In this document: piece by piece, positions 28,463 to 37,351 of the stretch | How positions within the stretch are numbered: the first letter of the stretch is position 1 | How the letters are laid out: each line of letters starts with the position of its first letter | Assembly: GCF_014706615.1 (NCBI RefSeq) | Contig: NZ_CP054877.1 | Location: 434,001 to 498,000 of the forward strand | Length of the DNA stretch: 64,000 nt | Direction of reading: 5' to 3' | Source of the DNA: Candidatus Vesicomyosocius sp. SY067_SCS001 | Lineage (GTDB): Bacteria; Pseudomonadota; Gammaproteobacteria; PS1; Pseudothioglobaceae | Program-made: the position numbers and the translations under genes | Notes under the pieces: model-generated | What the model was told of the DNA's origin: nothing | Seen by the model: only the letters and a program-made list of their open reading frames with translations | Databases searched by the model: none

Positions 28463-29536
28463 ATGCGTAATACATTGGTAATTTTAAGTGCAGTGTTTAT
28501 TGTAATTAGTTTAGTAGTTTTTGGTAATCAGTTAGTACTAATGGTGAAAGAGAGTCTAGGAGAAGGTATACCTGTTAAAGAGCTATTACCAGTAGTTGGT
28601 TTTAATATGATTAGAGATGTTGTGCCAATTTTATCTTTATCTTTATTATTGGCTATTATTTTGAGTATTAACAGGTTGTATAAAAACTCAGAGGCCGTCA
28701 TAATGAACTCATTAGGTTTGAACAATAAACATTTTATGTTATTCATTCAACCGCTTGTTATTGTTATTGTTATTGTTATTGTTATTCTAACGACAGTTGT
28801 AGTACCTTGGTCTAAGCAGCAAAAAGACTTGATTATAAATCATAGTAAAAATATATCTAAATTTTCTTTTATTAAAGAAAGAGAATTTCAAGAGTTTAAA
28901 AATGGTGATATTATTTTTTTTGCATCAAAAGTAAGTAATTCTGATAATTCTAAAGAACAAAATATGGAAGGGATTTTTATTTACACTTTGATTAATAATG
29001 AACCAGTTATAATTTTAGCGAAACAGGCTAAAAAATACACTAATTTAAACACTAATAGCGTGTATTTACGTCTTAAAGATGGTACGAATTATCACGGATT
29101 TATTCTAGATACAAAGAAAAAAATATTAAATTTTAATTTATATGATATACAAATTATTGACGGAAATATGAAAAAATTAATTAGCAAGGTTACTAAAGTA
29201 GAATCAAAATCAACACTTGAATTGTTTCTTTCTAGAAAACTTACAGAAATAGCAGAGTTTCAATGGAGAATATCTCAGCCTTTGAGTATTTTAATATTGT
29301 CAGCGCTTGGTGTATTGCTTGGAAAAACTTCCCAGAATGGAGGTAGAAATTTAGGCGTATTAATTGGCGTTGTTGTGTTTATTTTATATAATAATGCTTT
29401 GCTAATTTCCAAATCAGTCTTAGAACGGGGAGAGTCTTTACCAATTATTGGACTGTGGTGGGTACATTTAGTTATGTTATTACTAATTTTTAGTTTTTAT
29501 TCAATTAGGCATAGAATATTTACCAATTTTTTTTAA
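28463..29536 (+). CDS. lptF: LPS export permease LptF
   Basis: 357 aa (E. coli 366), YjgP/YjgQ family: N-terminal helices, a periplasmic beta-jellyroll region (about residues 125-250), and C-terminal helices. LptF pairs with LptG in the LptB2FG ABC transporter that extracts LPS from the inner membrane. Frame homology appears to begin upstream of the ATG (in-frame SILARYL before MRNTLVIL), where no ATG, GTG or TTG occurs, so the start may have been lost or be non-standard. Five perfect GTTATT copies (28757-28786) encode an Ile-Val run. lptG is not adjacent. Confidence 0.82.
   Translation: MRNTLVILSAVFIVISLVVFGNQLVLMVKESLGEGIPVKELLPVVGFNMIRDVVPILSLSLLLAIILSINRLYKNSEAVIMNSLGLNNKHFMLFIQPLVIVIVIVIVILTTVVVPWSKQQKDLIINHSKNISKFSFIKEREFQEFKNGDIIFFASKVSNSDNSKEQNMEGIFIYTLINNEPVIILAKQAKKYTNLNTNSVYLRLKDGTNYHGFILDTKKKILNFNLYDIQIIDGNMKKLISKVTKVESKSTLELFLSRKLTEIAEFQWRISQPLSILILSALGVLLGKTSQNGGRNLGVLIGVVVFILYNNALLISKSVLERGESLPIIGLWWVHLVMLLLIFSFYSIRHRIFTNFF
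28757..28786 (+). repeat. (GTTATT)5 tandem repeat inside lptF
   Basis: Five uninterrupted 6-nt copies encode alternating Val-Ile within a membrane helix. Copy-number changes would keep the frame and lengthen or shorten the helix by two residues per unit. Confidence 0.9.
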
Positions 29537-29677
29537 CAATATCTTATTAAAAAATAATTCAGTAAAATTACTAATAATAAAAAATATTAGATTTATTATT
29601 TTTTAGTTAGGTTTTTATAAAGAGTGCTACACTTTTTGACGCGTAAAATAACCATGTTTTTTAAAGGAAAAATTTTA

Positions 29678-30076
29678 ATGTCGTCTCAACCAAATAAAAA
29701 TTTAAAGGTTTTTGATAACCCTAATATTGAACGTAATTTTATTATTCAAATTAACATGCCAGAGTTTACATGTTTATGTCCTAAAACAGGACAACCTGAT
29801 TTTGCTAAATTATATCTTGAATATATTGCCGATAAAGTATGTATAGAATTAAAATCATTAAAAATGTATATTTGGTCGTATCGAAGTAAGGGTGAATTTC
29901 ATGAGTCAGTCACTAATAAAATTCTTGATGATTTGATTCAAATAAGTAATCCAAGATTTATGCGCTTAAAAGCAATTTTTAATGTTCGTGGTGGTATTTA
30001 TACAACTATAATTGCTGAATACCAGCAAAAAAACTGGACATTAGAAAACAAAGTTGATTTACAGTATCAAGGCTAG
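29678..30076 (+). CDS. queF: NADPH-dependent 7-cyano-7-deazaguanine reductase
   Basis: 132 aa from ATG 29678, chosen because AAAGGA precedes it and because the protein then begins [15 protein letters not shown], the unimodular QueF start; an upstream in-frame ATG at 29624 adds an unlikely extension. Reduces preQ0 to preQ1 in queuosine tRNA modification. Catalytic Cys in [13 protein letters not shown] (about residues 35-47) and the NADPH/substrate motif [13 protein letters not shown] with FHES (about 59-79) are intact. Confidence 0.93.
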   Translation: MSSQPNKNLKVFDNPNIERNFIIQINMPEFTCLCPKTGQPDFAKLYLEYIADKVCIELKSLKMYIWSYRSKGEFHESVTNKILDDLIQISNPRFMRLKAIFNVRGGIYTTIIAEYQQKNWTLENKVDLQYQG

Positions 30077-30083
30077 TATTTTT

Positions 30084-31229
30084 ATGAAAGTTATTCGTCA
30101 GATTGTTAAGTTTGATAGAAATCTTCTAGATAAAGATGCTTTAAAGGTTATTAATATTATAAATAAAGCTGGGTTTAAAGCCTATTTAGTAGGAGGTTGT
30201 GTTAGAGATTTCCTTTTAAGTTTAACACCAAAAGATTTTGATATTGCAACCAATGCTAAACCAGAACAAGTACATAAATTATTTAAACGTTCACGTTTGA
30301 TTGGTAGGCGGTTCCGTTTGGTACACGTTATGTTTTCAGCACGTAAATTTATTGAAGTAGCTACTTTTAGATCAGGGAAAGTACAAGTAGCTAACAACGG
30401 GCTTGTTATGCGCGATAATTGCTATGGCAATATTGAAGATGATGTTATACGTAGAGATTTGAGTATTAATGCACTTTATTACGACATTGAAACACAAGAA
30501 GTTATTGATTATGTAGGTGGACTTCAAGATATAAGAGTACAAGAGTTACATGTTATTGGAAACCCAAAAAAAAGATTTGAGCAAGATCCAGTGCGCATGA
30601 TTAGAATTATTAGATTTCAAACTAAATTAGATTTTCATTTGAGTAATGAGATTAAGTTGGCTATTTTTGAGCAAGCGCCACTTCTTGGTAATATCTCCAC
30701 AATACGCTTATATGAAGAGTGTATTAAATTATTTCATAATGAATATGGGTTTAAAATATATCAACGCTTAGAGGAATATGGTTTGTTTAAATATTTATTT
30801 AAACAAACTCACAAGAATGAATTTATTAAAAAAGCTTTATTAAATACATCAGATAGAATTAAAAGAAACCAATCTGTAACACCTGTTTTTTTATTTGCTG
30901 TATTTTTATGGCAGGCTCAAAATGAGCGTTTTTTTGTGATTAAAAAGAAACAATGTTCTACATCTTTAGCTATGAGCCAAGCTTCAGAAGAAGTTATTAT
31001 TGAACAAATTAAACAAGTTTCATTACCAAGATGGCTTAGTAGTAGAATTAAAGACATCTGGATGATACAGCCAAAACTAGAAAGTATGAATCCTAAAAAA
31101 GTAAAAGAATTATTAAAAAATCCACGTTTTAGAATGGCGTATGATTTTTTATTACTACGCTCTATAAGTATCAATCCTGAATTAGCTAAGGTAGCTAAAT
31201 TTTGGCACAAAACTCAACAATTAAATTAG
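30084..31229 (+). CDS. pcnB: Poly(A) polymerase I
   Basis: 381 aa from ATG 30084. Class II nucleotidyltransferase with GGCVRDFLLSLTPKDFDIAT (about residues 30-49; the catalytic DxD), RRDLSINALYYD, and PcnB-type C-terminal RNA-binding region. Adds 3' poly(A) tails that speed RNA decay by PNPase and the degradosome. PcnB is favoured over CCA-adding enzyme by the RRFRLVHVMF loop and the basic C-terminal part. folK, often the next gene, is absent. Starts 7 nt after queF ends. Confidence 0.88.
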   Translation: MKVIRQIVKFDRNLLDKDALKVINIINKAGFKAYLVGGCVRDFLLSLTPKDFDIATNAKPEQVHKLFKRSRLIGRRFRLVHVMFSARKFIEVATFRSGKVQVANNGLVMRDNCYGNIEDDVIRRDLSINALYYDIETQEVIDYVGGLQDIRVQELHVIGNPKKRFEQDPVRMIRIIRFQTKLDFHLSNEIKLAIFEQAPLLGNISTIRLYEECIKLFHNEYGFKIYQRLEEYGLFKYLFKQTHKNEFIKKALLNTSDRIKRNQSVTPVFLFAVFLWQAQNERFFVIKKKQCSTSLAMSQASEEVIIEQIKQVSLPRWLSSRIKDIWMIQPKLESMNPKKVKELLKNPRFRMAYDFLLLRSISINPELAKVAKFWHKTQQLN

Positions 31230-31605
31230 TCTTAATTACAACTCGTTCAAGTGGGATTAACCTATGTTTATCAGAATATTTCTTCTGGAAGAAGTAATAT
31301 AGATGCTTAAAAGTTAAAAACTTAGAATTTAACACCTATTAACTAGATTTATCCATTCTCTTGTATATATTTACAAGGTTATGAGTCACATGTATAAATA
31401 ATTGATAGTTTACATAGGTAAATAGGTGTATTAGAATAGTATTTAGTAAAATTTAAATATATTATTCATTCTTTATAAGAAAAAATATCAAAATTTATTA
31501 TTGTGTTATTTTTTAACTAAACTATTTACTATACTTAAAAGAATATTTATAACAAAAATAATGGATAAAATAACAAGTAAATCGGATAGCGAGGAAAAAT
31601 ATAAA
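31230..31605. other. 376-nt spacer between pcnB and xseB
   Basis: Plus-strand DNA without an intact gene. folK commonly follows pcnB, but I could not recognise FolK motifs. In-frame codons continue upstream of the xseB start to 31501 but do not look like XseB. Confidence 0.45.
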
Positions 31606-31830
31606 ATGTCAGAAAAATTTAATTTTAACCAAGGTTTAATCGATTTAGAAAAAATTGTAAAAACCATGGAATCTGGCGATTTAAGTCTCGAAGATTCGCT
31701 TAATCACTTTTCTAAAGGTGTTGAATTAACTAAACAATGTCAAAGTGCACTTAATAAAGCAGAACAAAAAATTTCTATGTTAACTGAACAAGACAACTAT
31801 ACGAATGAAAAACCACTAAAGAGGTTATAA
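31606..31830 (+). CDS. xseB: Exodeoxyribonuclease VII small subunit
   Basis: 74 aa from ATG 31606 (E. coli 80). Helical hairpin sequence NFNQGLIDLEKIVKTMESGD then LSLEDSLNHFSKGVELTKQC is diagnostic for XseB. Binds XseA to form the ssDNA exonuclease. The start is chosen for size and a GAGGA ribosome-binding sequence; upstream in-frame ATGs at 31561 and 31501 give non-homologous extensions. It precedes ispA as in E. coli. Confidence 0.9.
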   Translation: MSEKFNFNQGLIDLEKIVKTMESGDLSLEDSLNHFSKGVELTKQCQSALNKAEQKISMLTEQDNYTNEKPLKRL

Positions 31831-31879
31831 TATTTTGTATTATACTAAGTGTTAAATATTACATTAAGACTTTTTAGTA

Positions 31880-32734
31880 ATGGATTTTAATACTTACATT
31901 ACAAGGGTTAATACTAAATTAGAGAAATGTTTACCAGCGCATGGTTATTTAACTAAAGCAATGCGTTATAGCACATTAACCAATGGTAAACGTTTTAGAC
32001 CTATTCTTACTTATTCTGTTGCTAATACTTTTAGTACGCATTTAGATTTAGTTGATTCTAGTAGTTGTGCTGTTGAATTTATCCATGCATATTCTCTAAT
32101 TCATGATGATTTACCAGCTATGGATGATGATGATATACGCCACAATCAACCAACTTGTCACAAACTTTTTGGAGAGGCTCAAGCAATTTTAGTGGGTGAT
32201 GGTTTGCAAACATTGGCATTTAAGGTGTTGGTTAATGATAATTTGATTGGTTCTGATACAAAAATTGAGTTAATAAAGTCTTTAACGCATGCCTCATTTG
32301 AAATGGCAGAAGGTCAAGCAATTGATTTATCTATTATTGCAAAACAAGTTAACATTACAACGTTAGAAATTATGCACCGAAAAAAAACAGGTGCATTATT
32401 AAATTGTGCAGTTAACCTAGGTGCAATTATTTCTAAAAATTGTAACAATAAGGATCATGCTATTTTAAATATTTTTTCTAAAGATATCGGTTTAGCATAC
32501 CAGATTCAAGATGACGTTCTTGATATTGAAACACCTGATGAGTTATTAGGTAAAAAACAATATTCTGATAAGTATAAAAACAAGCCTACTTATCCGTCCT
32601 TATTGGGATTGGATAAATCAAGACTTGTTTTTAAGGATTTATACGAAAAAGCTATTGATGAGATATCTTTATTAAGCGTAGATGCAGTAGAATTACAACA
32701 ATTAACAGCTAAATTGCAAGAAAGATTGTTTTAA
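31880..32734 (+). CDS. ispA: Farnesyl diphosphate synthase
   Basis: 284 aa (E. coli 299). Condenses IPP with DMAPP and GPP to FPP for quinone and undecaprenyl lipids. First aspartate-rich motif DDLPAMDDDD (about residues 76-85), second motif QIQDDVLDIE (about 208-217), GKRFRP and KKTGAL are present. Linked to xseB as usual, but dxs is not downstream; instead fabH faces it with a 4-nt overlap of coding ends. Confidence 0.93.
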   Translation: MDFNTYITRVNTKLEKCLPAHGYLTKAMRYSTLTNGKRFRPILTYSVANTFSTHLDLVDSSSCAVEFIHAYSLIHDDLPAMDDDDIRHNQPTCHKLFGEAQAILVGDGLQTLAFKVLVNDNLIGSDTKIELIKSLTHASFEMAEGQAIDLSIIAKQVNITTLEIMHRKKTGALLNCAVNLGAIISKNCNNKDHAILNIFSKDIGLAYQIQDDVLDIETPDELLGKKQYSDKYKNKPTYPSLLGLDKSRLVFKDLYEKAIDEISLLSVDAVELQQLTAKLQERLF

Positions 32735-33675
32735 AACTGAATTAGAATACTACCCCAACTAAAACCAGCACCAATACCTTCAAATAATAAATGATCACCT
32801 CTTTTAATACGGCCGTCTCTAACTGCTGTATCTAGTGCTAATGGTATGGAGGCGGCAGAAGTATTGCCATGATTTTCAAGAGTAACAATTACTTTATTCA
32901 TTGGAGTTTTGATGCGTTTGGCAACAGCAGATATAATACGAATATTAGCTTGATGGGGTACTATCCAATCTAATTTGTTTGAATTTAAATTAGTTTCTTT
33001 AAGTGTTTTTTCTGCTAAAGAAGATAAGAGATTAACCGCAATTTTAAAAACTTCATTACCAGACATTTCAATAAACCCCACTTCATTAATGTAATTATTA
33101 CTAACTTGGAGTGAAGATAGATAATTTCCATCACTAAATAGTTTTGAATATAAAATACCGGTATTATCGCTTCCGCTTAACACTACAGCACCAGCACCAT
33201 CACCAAATAAAACTGCAGTAGAGCGGTCATTCCAATTAACAATTCTTGATAAAGTTTCACTACCAACAACTAATACTTTATTAGCAGCAGAGGCTTTGAT
33301 ATATTGCTCAGCTGTGGTCAATGCAAAGATAAAGCCTGCACAAACTGATTGTAAATCAAATGCAGGGCATGAGGCACCAATTGCGGTTTGTAATATGGTT
33401 GCTGTTGCAGGAAAAATTTTATCAGCTGTGGTGGTTGCTAAAATAATTAAATCTAAATCTTTGACATTAATACCAGCCATTTCAAGTGCACGATTAGCTG
33501 CTTTTTCAGCTAAATCACAAGTTGTCTCATTAGTCACCTTATGTCTTTGTTTAATACCTGTGCGCGCAACAATCCACTCATTTGTTGTGTTAATGGTTTT
33601 TGATAAATCATCATTGGTAATTACGGTAGGTGGTAAGTAACTACCTGTACCAATGATTCTTGCAAATTTATTCAT
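32731..33675 (-). CDS. fabH: 3-oxoacyl-ACP synthase III
   Basis: 314 aa (E. coli 317). Starts fatty acid synthesis by condensing acetyl-CoA with malonyl-ACP. Catalytic triad complete: Cys in QSVCAGFIF (about residue 112), His in PHQANIRI (about 242) and Asn in NHGNTSAAS (about 272). Its start overlaps plsX by 8 nt. Confidence 0.96.
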   Translation of the reverse strand: MNKFARIIGTGSYLPPTVITNDDLSKTINTTNEWIVARTGIKQRHKVTNETTCDLAEKAANRALEMAGINVKDLDLIILATTTADKIFPATATILQTAIGASCPAFDLQSVCAGFIFALTTAEQYIKASAANKVLVVGSETLSRIVNWNDRSTAVLFGDGAGAVVLSGSDNTGILYSKLFSDGNYLSSLQVSNNYINEVGFIEMSGNEVFKIAVNLLSSLAEKTLKETNLNSNKLDWIVPHQANIRIISAVAKRIKTPMNKVIVTLENHGNTSAASIPLALDTAVRDGRIKRGDHLLFEGIGAGFSWGSILIQF

Positions 33676-34687
33676 TATGTTCTAATTCTTTTGAAATTTG
33701 AATTGATATTTTGTCGCTGATTTTAGCATGAGCTTCAATATAAGCCTCAGTAATTGCTGTTAAAAATGAATCAATATTTGCACTACCATGACTTTTAACA
33801 ACAATACCACGAAGTCCTAACAAGGATGCGCCATTGTATTTATCAGGGTTAAGACTAGATTTAAAATCTTTAAGTACGGGTATTGCAATGAAAGAAACTA
33901 ACTTGGTTAATAAGTTTTTAGTAAATGCTTGTTTTAGATAATGTTCCATCATTGATGCTACACCTTCACTGGCTTTTAATGCAATATTACCTTCAAAACC
34001 ATCGCAAACAATTAAGTCTACGATACCCTTGTAGATATCATTACCTTCAACAAATCCTACATAATTTAAGTTAGAGGCTTTTAATAAAGTGGCAGCTTTT
34101 CTAATTTTTTCACTGCCCTTCATATCCTCTTCTCCAATATTAAGAAGACCAATGGTGGGTGATCCGATATTTTCAATATGTTTAACAGCAATTGAACCCA
34201 TCGTTGCAAATTCAACTAAAGCTTTAGGCTTTGAATCAACATTAGCACCTAAATCTAGCATGTGTGTATGTCCAGTTATGGTTGGCATACGGCCCATAAT
34301 AGCAGGACGGGCAATACCTTTAATAGTTCTTAGTACAAAGCGAGAAATAGCCATAAGTGCACCAGTATTGCCTGCACTAACACAAGCATCTGCTTTGAAT
34401 GTTTTAACTAGATTAATAGCAATACGCATAGAAGAATCTTTCTTCTTTCGTAATGCGATTGCTGGAGATTCATTCATTAATACAACTTCACTTGCATGAA
34501 TAATTGTGTATCTTGAATTAAGCATATTTGATGGATATTTGTCTAGTTCAGTTATAATACTAGGTTCATTACCGACAAAGTATAAATGTAAATCTTGGAA
34601 TATATTTAATGCTTTAATACCTGCTACAATAGTAACAGGTATGCCATAATCTCCTCCTGAGGCATCAATTGATACCTTTATTGTCAC
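33668..34687 (-). CDS. plsX: Phosphate acyltransferase PlsX
   Basis: 339 aa with GTG start. Converts acyl-ACP to acyl-phosphate for phospholipid synthesis. Motifs IDASGGDYG (about residues 7-15), SAGNTGALM (about 100-108), and DGFEGN are intact. Sits in the conserved yceD-rpmF-plsX-fabH order; only 5 nt separates it from rpmF. Confidence 0.95.
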   Translation of the reverse strand: MTIKVSIDASGGDYGIPVTIVAGIKALNIFQDLHLYFVGNEPSIITELDKYPSNMLNSRYTIIHASEVVLMNESPAIALRKKKDSSMRIAINLVKTFKADACVSAGNTGALMAISRFVLRTIKGIARPAIMGRMPTITGHTHMLDLGANVDSKPKALVEFATMGSIAVKHIENIGSPTIGLLNIGEEDMKGSEKIRKAATLLKASNLNYVGFVEGNDIYKGIVDLIVCDGFEGNIALKASEGVASMMEHYLKQAFTKNLLTKLVSFIAIPVLKDFKSSLNPDKYNGASLLGLRGIVVKSHGSANIDSFLTAITEAYIEAHAKISDKISIQISKELEHNE

Positions 34688-34692
34688 AGGGT

Positions 34693-34890
34693 TTAAACAT
34701 TTATTTTTTGAATATTTTGTGCTTTGTTAATTATTTTTTTACCATGGTAAAAACCATCAGTTGTGATGTGATGACGTAAGTGAATCTCACCTGTCTCTTG
34801 ATCTTCTGATAATGTAGAGTTTGTTAGTGCATTATGTGAGCGACGCATACCTCTTTTTGAAGGGGTTTTTCTACTTTTTTGTACGGCCAT
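34693..34890 (-). CDS. rpmF: 50S ribosomal protein L32
   Basis: 65 aa. Begins [20 protein letters not shown], the invariant L32 start, and retains [13 protein letters not shown]. Typical of gammaproteobacterial L32 lacking zinc cysteines. Strong AAGGAG ribosome-binding site upstream. Confidence 0.97.
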   Translation of the reverse strand: MAVQKSRKTPSKRGMRRSHNALTNSTLSEDQETGEIHLRHHITTDGFYHGKKIINKAQNIQKINV

Positions 34891-34914
34891 TTTTTTTACT
34901 CCTTAGGTTTTATT

Positions 34915-35409
34915 TTAATCTTTTAATTGTTTTAATCTTGCAAAAGGGTGATATTTATCTTGACTATTTATCCACTCTTTATCTTGGTACGATTGACAAT
35001 CGTATGAATGCATCGGACTCATTGGAATGGAAATTAATAGCTCATCTGTTATAAATTCAATGGTTGAAAATGTTTTATCAGTATTAAGAATTGTTTCAAA
35101 GCTTGAATCCAAATTTTCTTTTTGTTGTTCATTTTTCAGAAATCCAATTTTAAAACTAGGACTTAAATGAATATTTACCTTATTTAAACAACGTTGGCAA
35201 TCAACGACTGCATTTAATTGAATTGAACCTTTAATACAAGGAACTACATTATTTTTAATGTAAAAGCTTAATTCAACTTTTATTTTATCATCAATATTGC
35301 TAAGTAGTTTTTTCATTCTAGGAAAATCTTTCACTTTATATATGTGTGAAAAATTCAACCCCTTTTTAGCAAAACTAAATAATTTTATAATATCTGGTAT
35401 TCCTTGCAT
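34915..35409 (-). CDS. yceD: YceD/DUF177 family protein
   Basis: 164 aa (E. coli 173). DUF177 hallmarks: CQRCLNKV (about residues 84-91) and DELLISIPMSPMH (about 127-139). Conserved partner of rpmF; in plants and bacteria the family is linked to 23S rRNA processing, but its mechanism is not settled. Lies 24 nt upstream of rpmF, first gene of the operon. Confidence 0.9.
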   Translation of the reverse strand: MQGIPDIIKLFSFAKKGLNFSHIYKVKDFPRMKKLLSNIDDKIKVELSFYIKNNVVPCIKGSIQLNAVVDCQRCLNKVNIHLSPSFKIGFLKNEQQKENLDSSFETILNTDKTFSTIEFITDELLISIPMSPMHSYDCQSYQDKEWINSQDKYHPFARLKQLKD

Positions 35410-35757
35410 TAATCTTTATCAAAAAAACAACCTGATAATTTTATCAGAAAAGAATCAATAACTTGTTCTTTATAGAAAATAAATATTTAACAAAACAGTT
35501 AGTTTGCTAAATATTTATTTTCTATAAAATTTAATGTGAAATTTCTTTAATAGTTGAATAATTACTATTAATTATTGTAAATCTTAATATTACTCTCTAA
35601 ATTACTATTCATATTATTGATAATACTTATGTTTATATACCAATCAGAATTATTATATTTACTATTGTCTAGCGCTATTTGTTTAATTTGTATATCAATT
35701 ATAAAAGATTTTTTGATTAAAAGTATTTACTCCTAAGTATGATACAATAAAGTTAAA
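35410..35757. other. 348-nt spacer between plsC and yceD
   Basis: No coding potential recognised on either strand. It contains the longest hairpin arms in the window (35469-35528). Confidence 0.6.
35469..35528. repeat. 26-bp hairpin with one mismatch, 8-nt loop
   Basis: Arms 35469-35494 and 35503-35528 pair with a single A-C mismatch four pairs from the loop ACAGTTAG (outer part TATAGAAAATAAATATTTA). It lies between plsC (3' end) and yceD (5' end), both on the minus strand, so it could end the plsC transcript, but no T tract follows. Confidence 0.85.
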
Positions 35758-36459
35758 TTAAAATTTTTTACTTTGTTTTTGAGTCCAATTTTTAATAATT
35801 TGCGTCAATTTTTTGGTAGATTTTTCTTTTACCTTCATTGGCTTGCCAATAATTACAGTGATAGTACCAGCATGTTTTATGAAACTACCTTTGGGCCAAA
35901 TTGTACCAGCATTATGATAAACAGGCATGATGTCACAAGATGCTTTCTTAGCAAGAGCTATAGCACCATTTTGATATTTTCCTAGTTTTTTATAGGGTTG
36001 CCGAGTCCCTTCTGGAAATATCACCACAAAAATACCATTTTTTAATCGATTTTCTCCTTGTTTTATAATTTTTTTTAATGCTTTTAATTTCTTTCCACGA
36101 TTAATAACAATAGGTTTGAGTAGCATCAAACCCCAACCAAAAAATGGTATACATAATAAAATTTTCTTAAGTACCCAAGTTTGTGGGGGAAATATTTGTT
36201 GAAATCCAAGTGTCTCCCAGGTAGATTGATGGTTAGAAACGATTACACAAGGTTTAAAAGGAATATTTTCTTTGCCGATCACTTGTAGCTTAATATTAAG
36301 TGTATATTCCAACCACCACAAGCAAAACATTGACCATTTAGATAAAATTGTGTAGCGAAACTTAAATGGTAAAAAGAACAAAGATAGTGCAACAGTTACT
36401 AAAATTATCAATGTAATAAATGAGCCTAAAAAATACAATAATGACCTTAATAACAGCAT
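35758..36459 (-). CDS. plsC: 1-acyl-sn-glycerol-3-phosphate acyltransferase
   Basis: 233 aa inner-membrane enzyme forming phosphatidic acid. N-terminal membrane helix (about residues 5-30), catalytic HX4E block SNHQSTWET (about 75-83; the H-x4-E variant occurs in related proteins, where others have H-x4-D), FPEGTR (about 148-153), and VMPVYHNAG-like loop. The upstream 800 nt of plus-strand DNA holds the gph remnant. Confidence 0.9.
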   Translation of the reverse strand: MLLLRSLLYFLGSFITLIILVTVALSLFFLPFKFRYTILSKWSMFCLWWLEYTLNIKLQVIGKENIPFKPCVIVSNHQSTWETLGFQQIFPPQTWVLKKILLCIPFFGWGLMLLKPIVINRGKKLKALKKIIKQGENRLKNGIFVVIFPEGTRQPYKKLGKYQNGAIALAKKASCDIMPVYHNAGTIWPKGSFIKHAGTITVIIGKPMKVKEKSTKKLTQIIKNWTQKQSKKF

Positions 36460-36532
36460 AGTAATTTGCGAGTGTAAACGTTATAATATGATATTTTTAT
36501 AATTTTAACTGATAGATATTACTATATTGAGT

Positions 36533-37215
36533 ATTAACACTATTTATTTTGACTTAAATGGTACATTTATATATAGCATTAGATTTAGCTAATGTGTTAA
36601 ATATGTTACTTTAATACAGTGGTTAAGTGAAAAACCTTATAAAAGAATCAATTTTTTAGTTTTATTGGAATAATATATTCTTAATTAAGTTTAGTTTTGA
36701 TTGTGATGAATTCTATTCTAATCTTATTGATAGATACATAAAAATGTTGAATATTTATAAGTATTAATATAAATCAATTTTATAAAATATTTTTAGACAT
36801 TGATATATGTATTATACTTATTAGAATCAAAGAGATGTTTTAGAGTAGTTACTAATAATCCTGATAATTTAATTTATCTCTTATTAAGAAAATTTAATAT
36901 AAACCATGATGTTGTGGTTTTTGGTGCTACCATTAGTATTTAATATACATCCTGCTTTGTTATAATATGCTTATGTATAATCAGAAATTAATCTAAAGTA
37001 ATATTTATTTGTTAGGAGTGATAAGAATGATTTATTGTCAGCTTAAAACACTAATATTAAAAACATAACTGTTACTTATAGTTATTGAAAGGTGAGAAAA
37101 GATTTGTACTATGATTATTTGATTAATCAAAAAGAAGGATGTTAGTACTAATAATAGTGGACATATAGAAATTAAGGAATTTTTAGACAAGATTGAAATT
37201 ATTTTTAATAAATAA
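36533..37215 (+). pseudogene. gph: gph/mupP-type HAD phosphatase pseudogene
   Basis: Fragments in several frames follow a HAD phosphatase from end to end: INTIYFDLNGTF (motif I, D-x-D-G-T; second Asp now Asn), then in another frame ALDLANVLNMLL (D-T-A-P-D-L-A-x-A-L-N type), VVTNNPDNLIYLLLRKF and HDVVVFGATISI (motif II region, G-V-V-T-N-K-P), NIHPALL (K-P-H-P-x-P-L), and YLFVRSDKNDLLSA-stop-NTNIKNITVTYSY (motif IV, Y-V-G-D-x-x-x-D-I). Stops at about 36941 and 37021 and at least three frame changes exclude function. Position directly before yciK matches the ubiG-gph/mupP-yciK order of relatives. Could have been phosphoglycolate phosphatase or MurNAc-6-P phosphatase. Confidence 0.85.
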
Positions 37216-37323
37216 GTTAAAGAAAGAGTAACCATTTTGTATAGATCTACAAGTTAAGCTATAGGTAAACTATTTGATAACAAAGGTAATCTTATTGCTT
37301 TTTATGAAAAAATAAAAAATTAG
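37216..37323 (+). pseudogene. Unassigned short gene remnant before yciK
   Basis: After the gph frame ends at TAA (37213-37215), the same frame continues VKERVTILYRSTS, stop at 37255, AIGKLFDNKGNLIAFYEKIK, stop at 37321. The composition (LFDNKGNLIAF) resembles the end of a real protein, but I cannot name the family. It may be the tail of the gph remnant or of a separate lost gene. Confidence 0.35.
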
Positions 37324-37351
37324 GTATTTAAAGTAAAAAGGAATTAAGCCA

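Noticed and set aside
37038-37235. Hydrophobic 65-residue minus-strand open frame
   Set aside because: It lies opposite the gph remnant, has no ribosome-binding site, and its hydrophobicity is what antisense of Lys/Asn-rich AT DNA gives.
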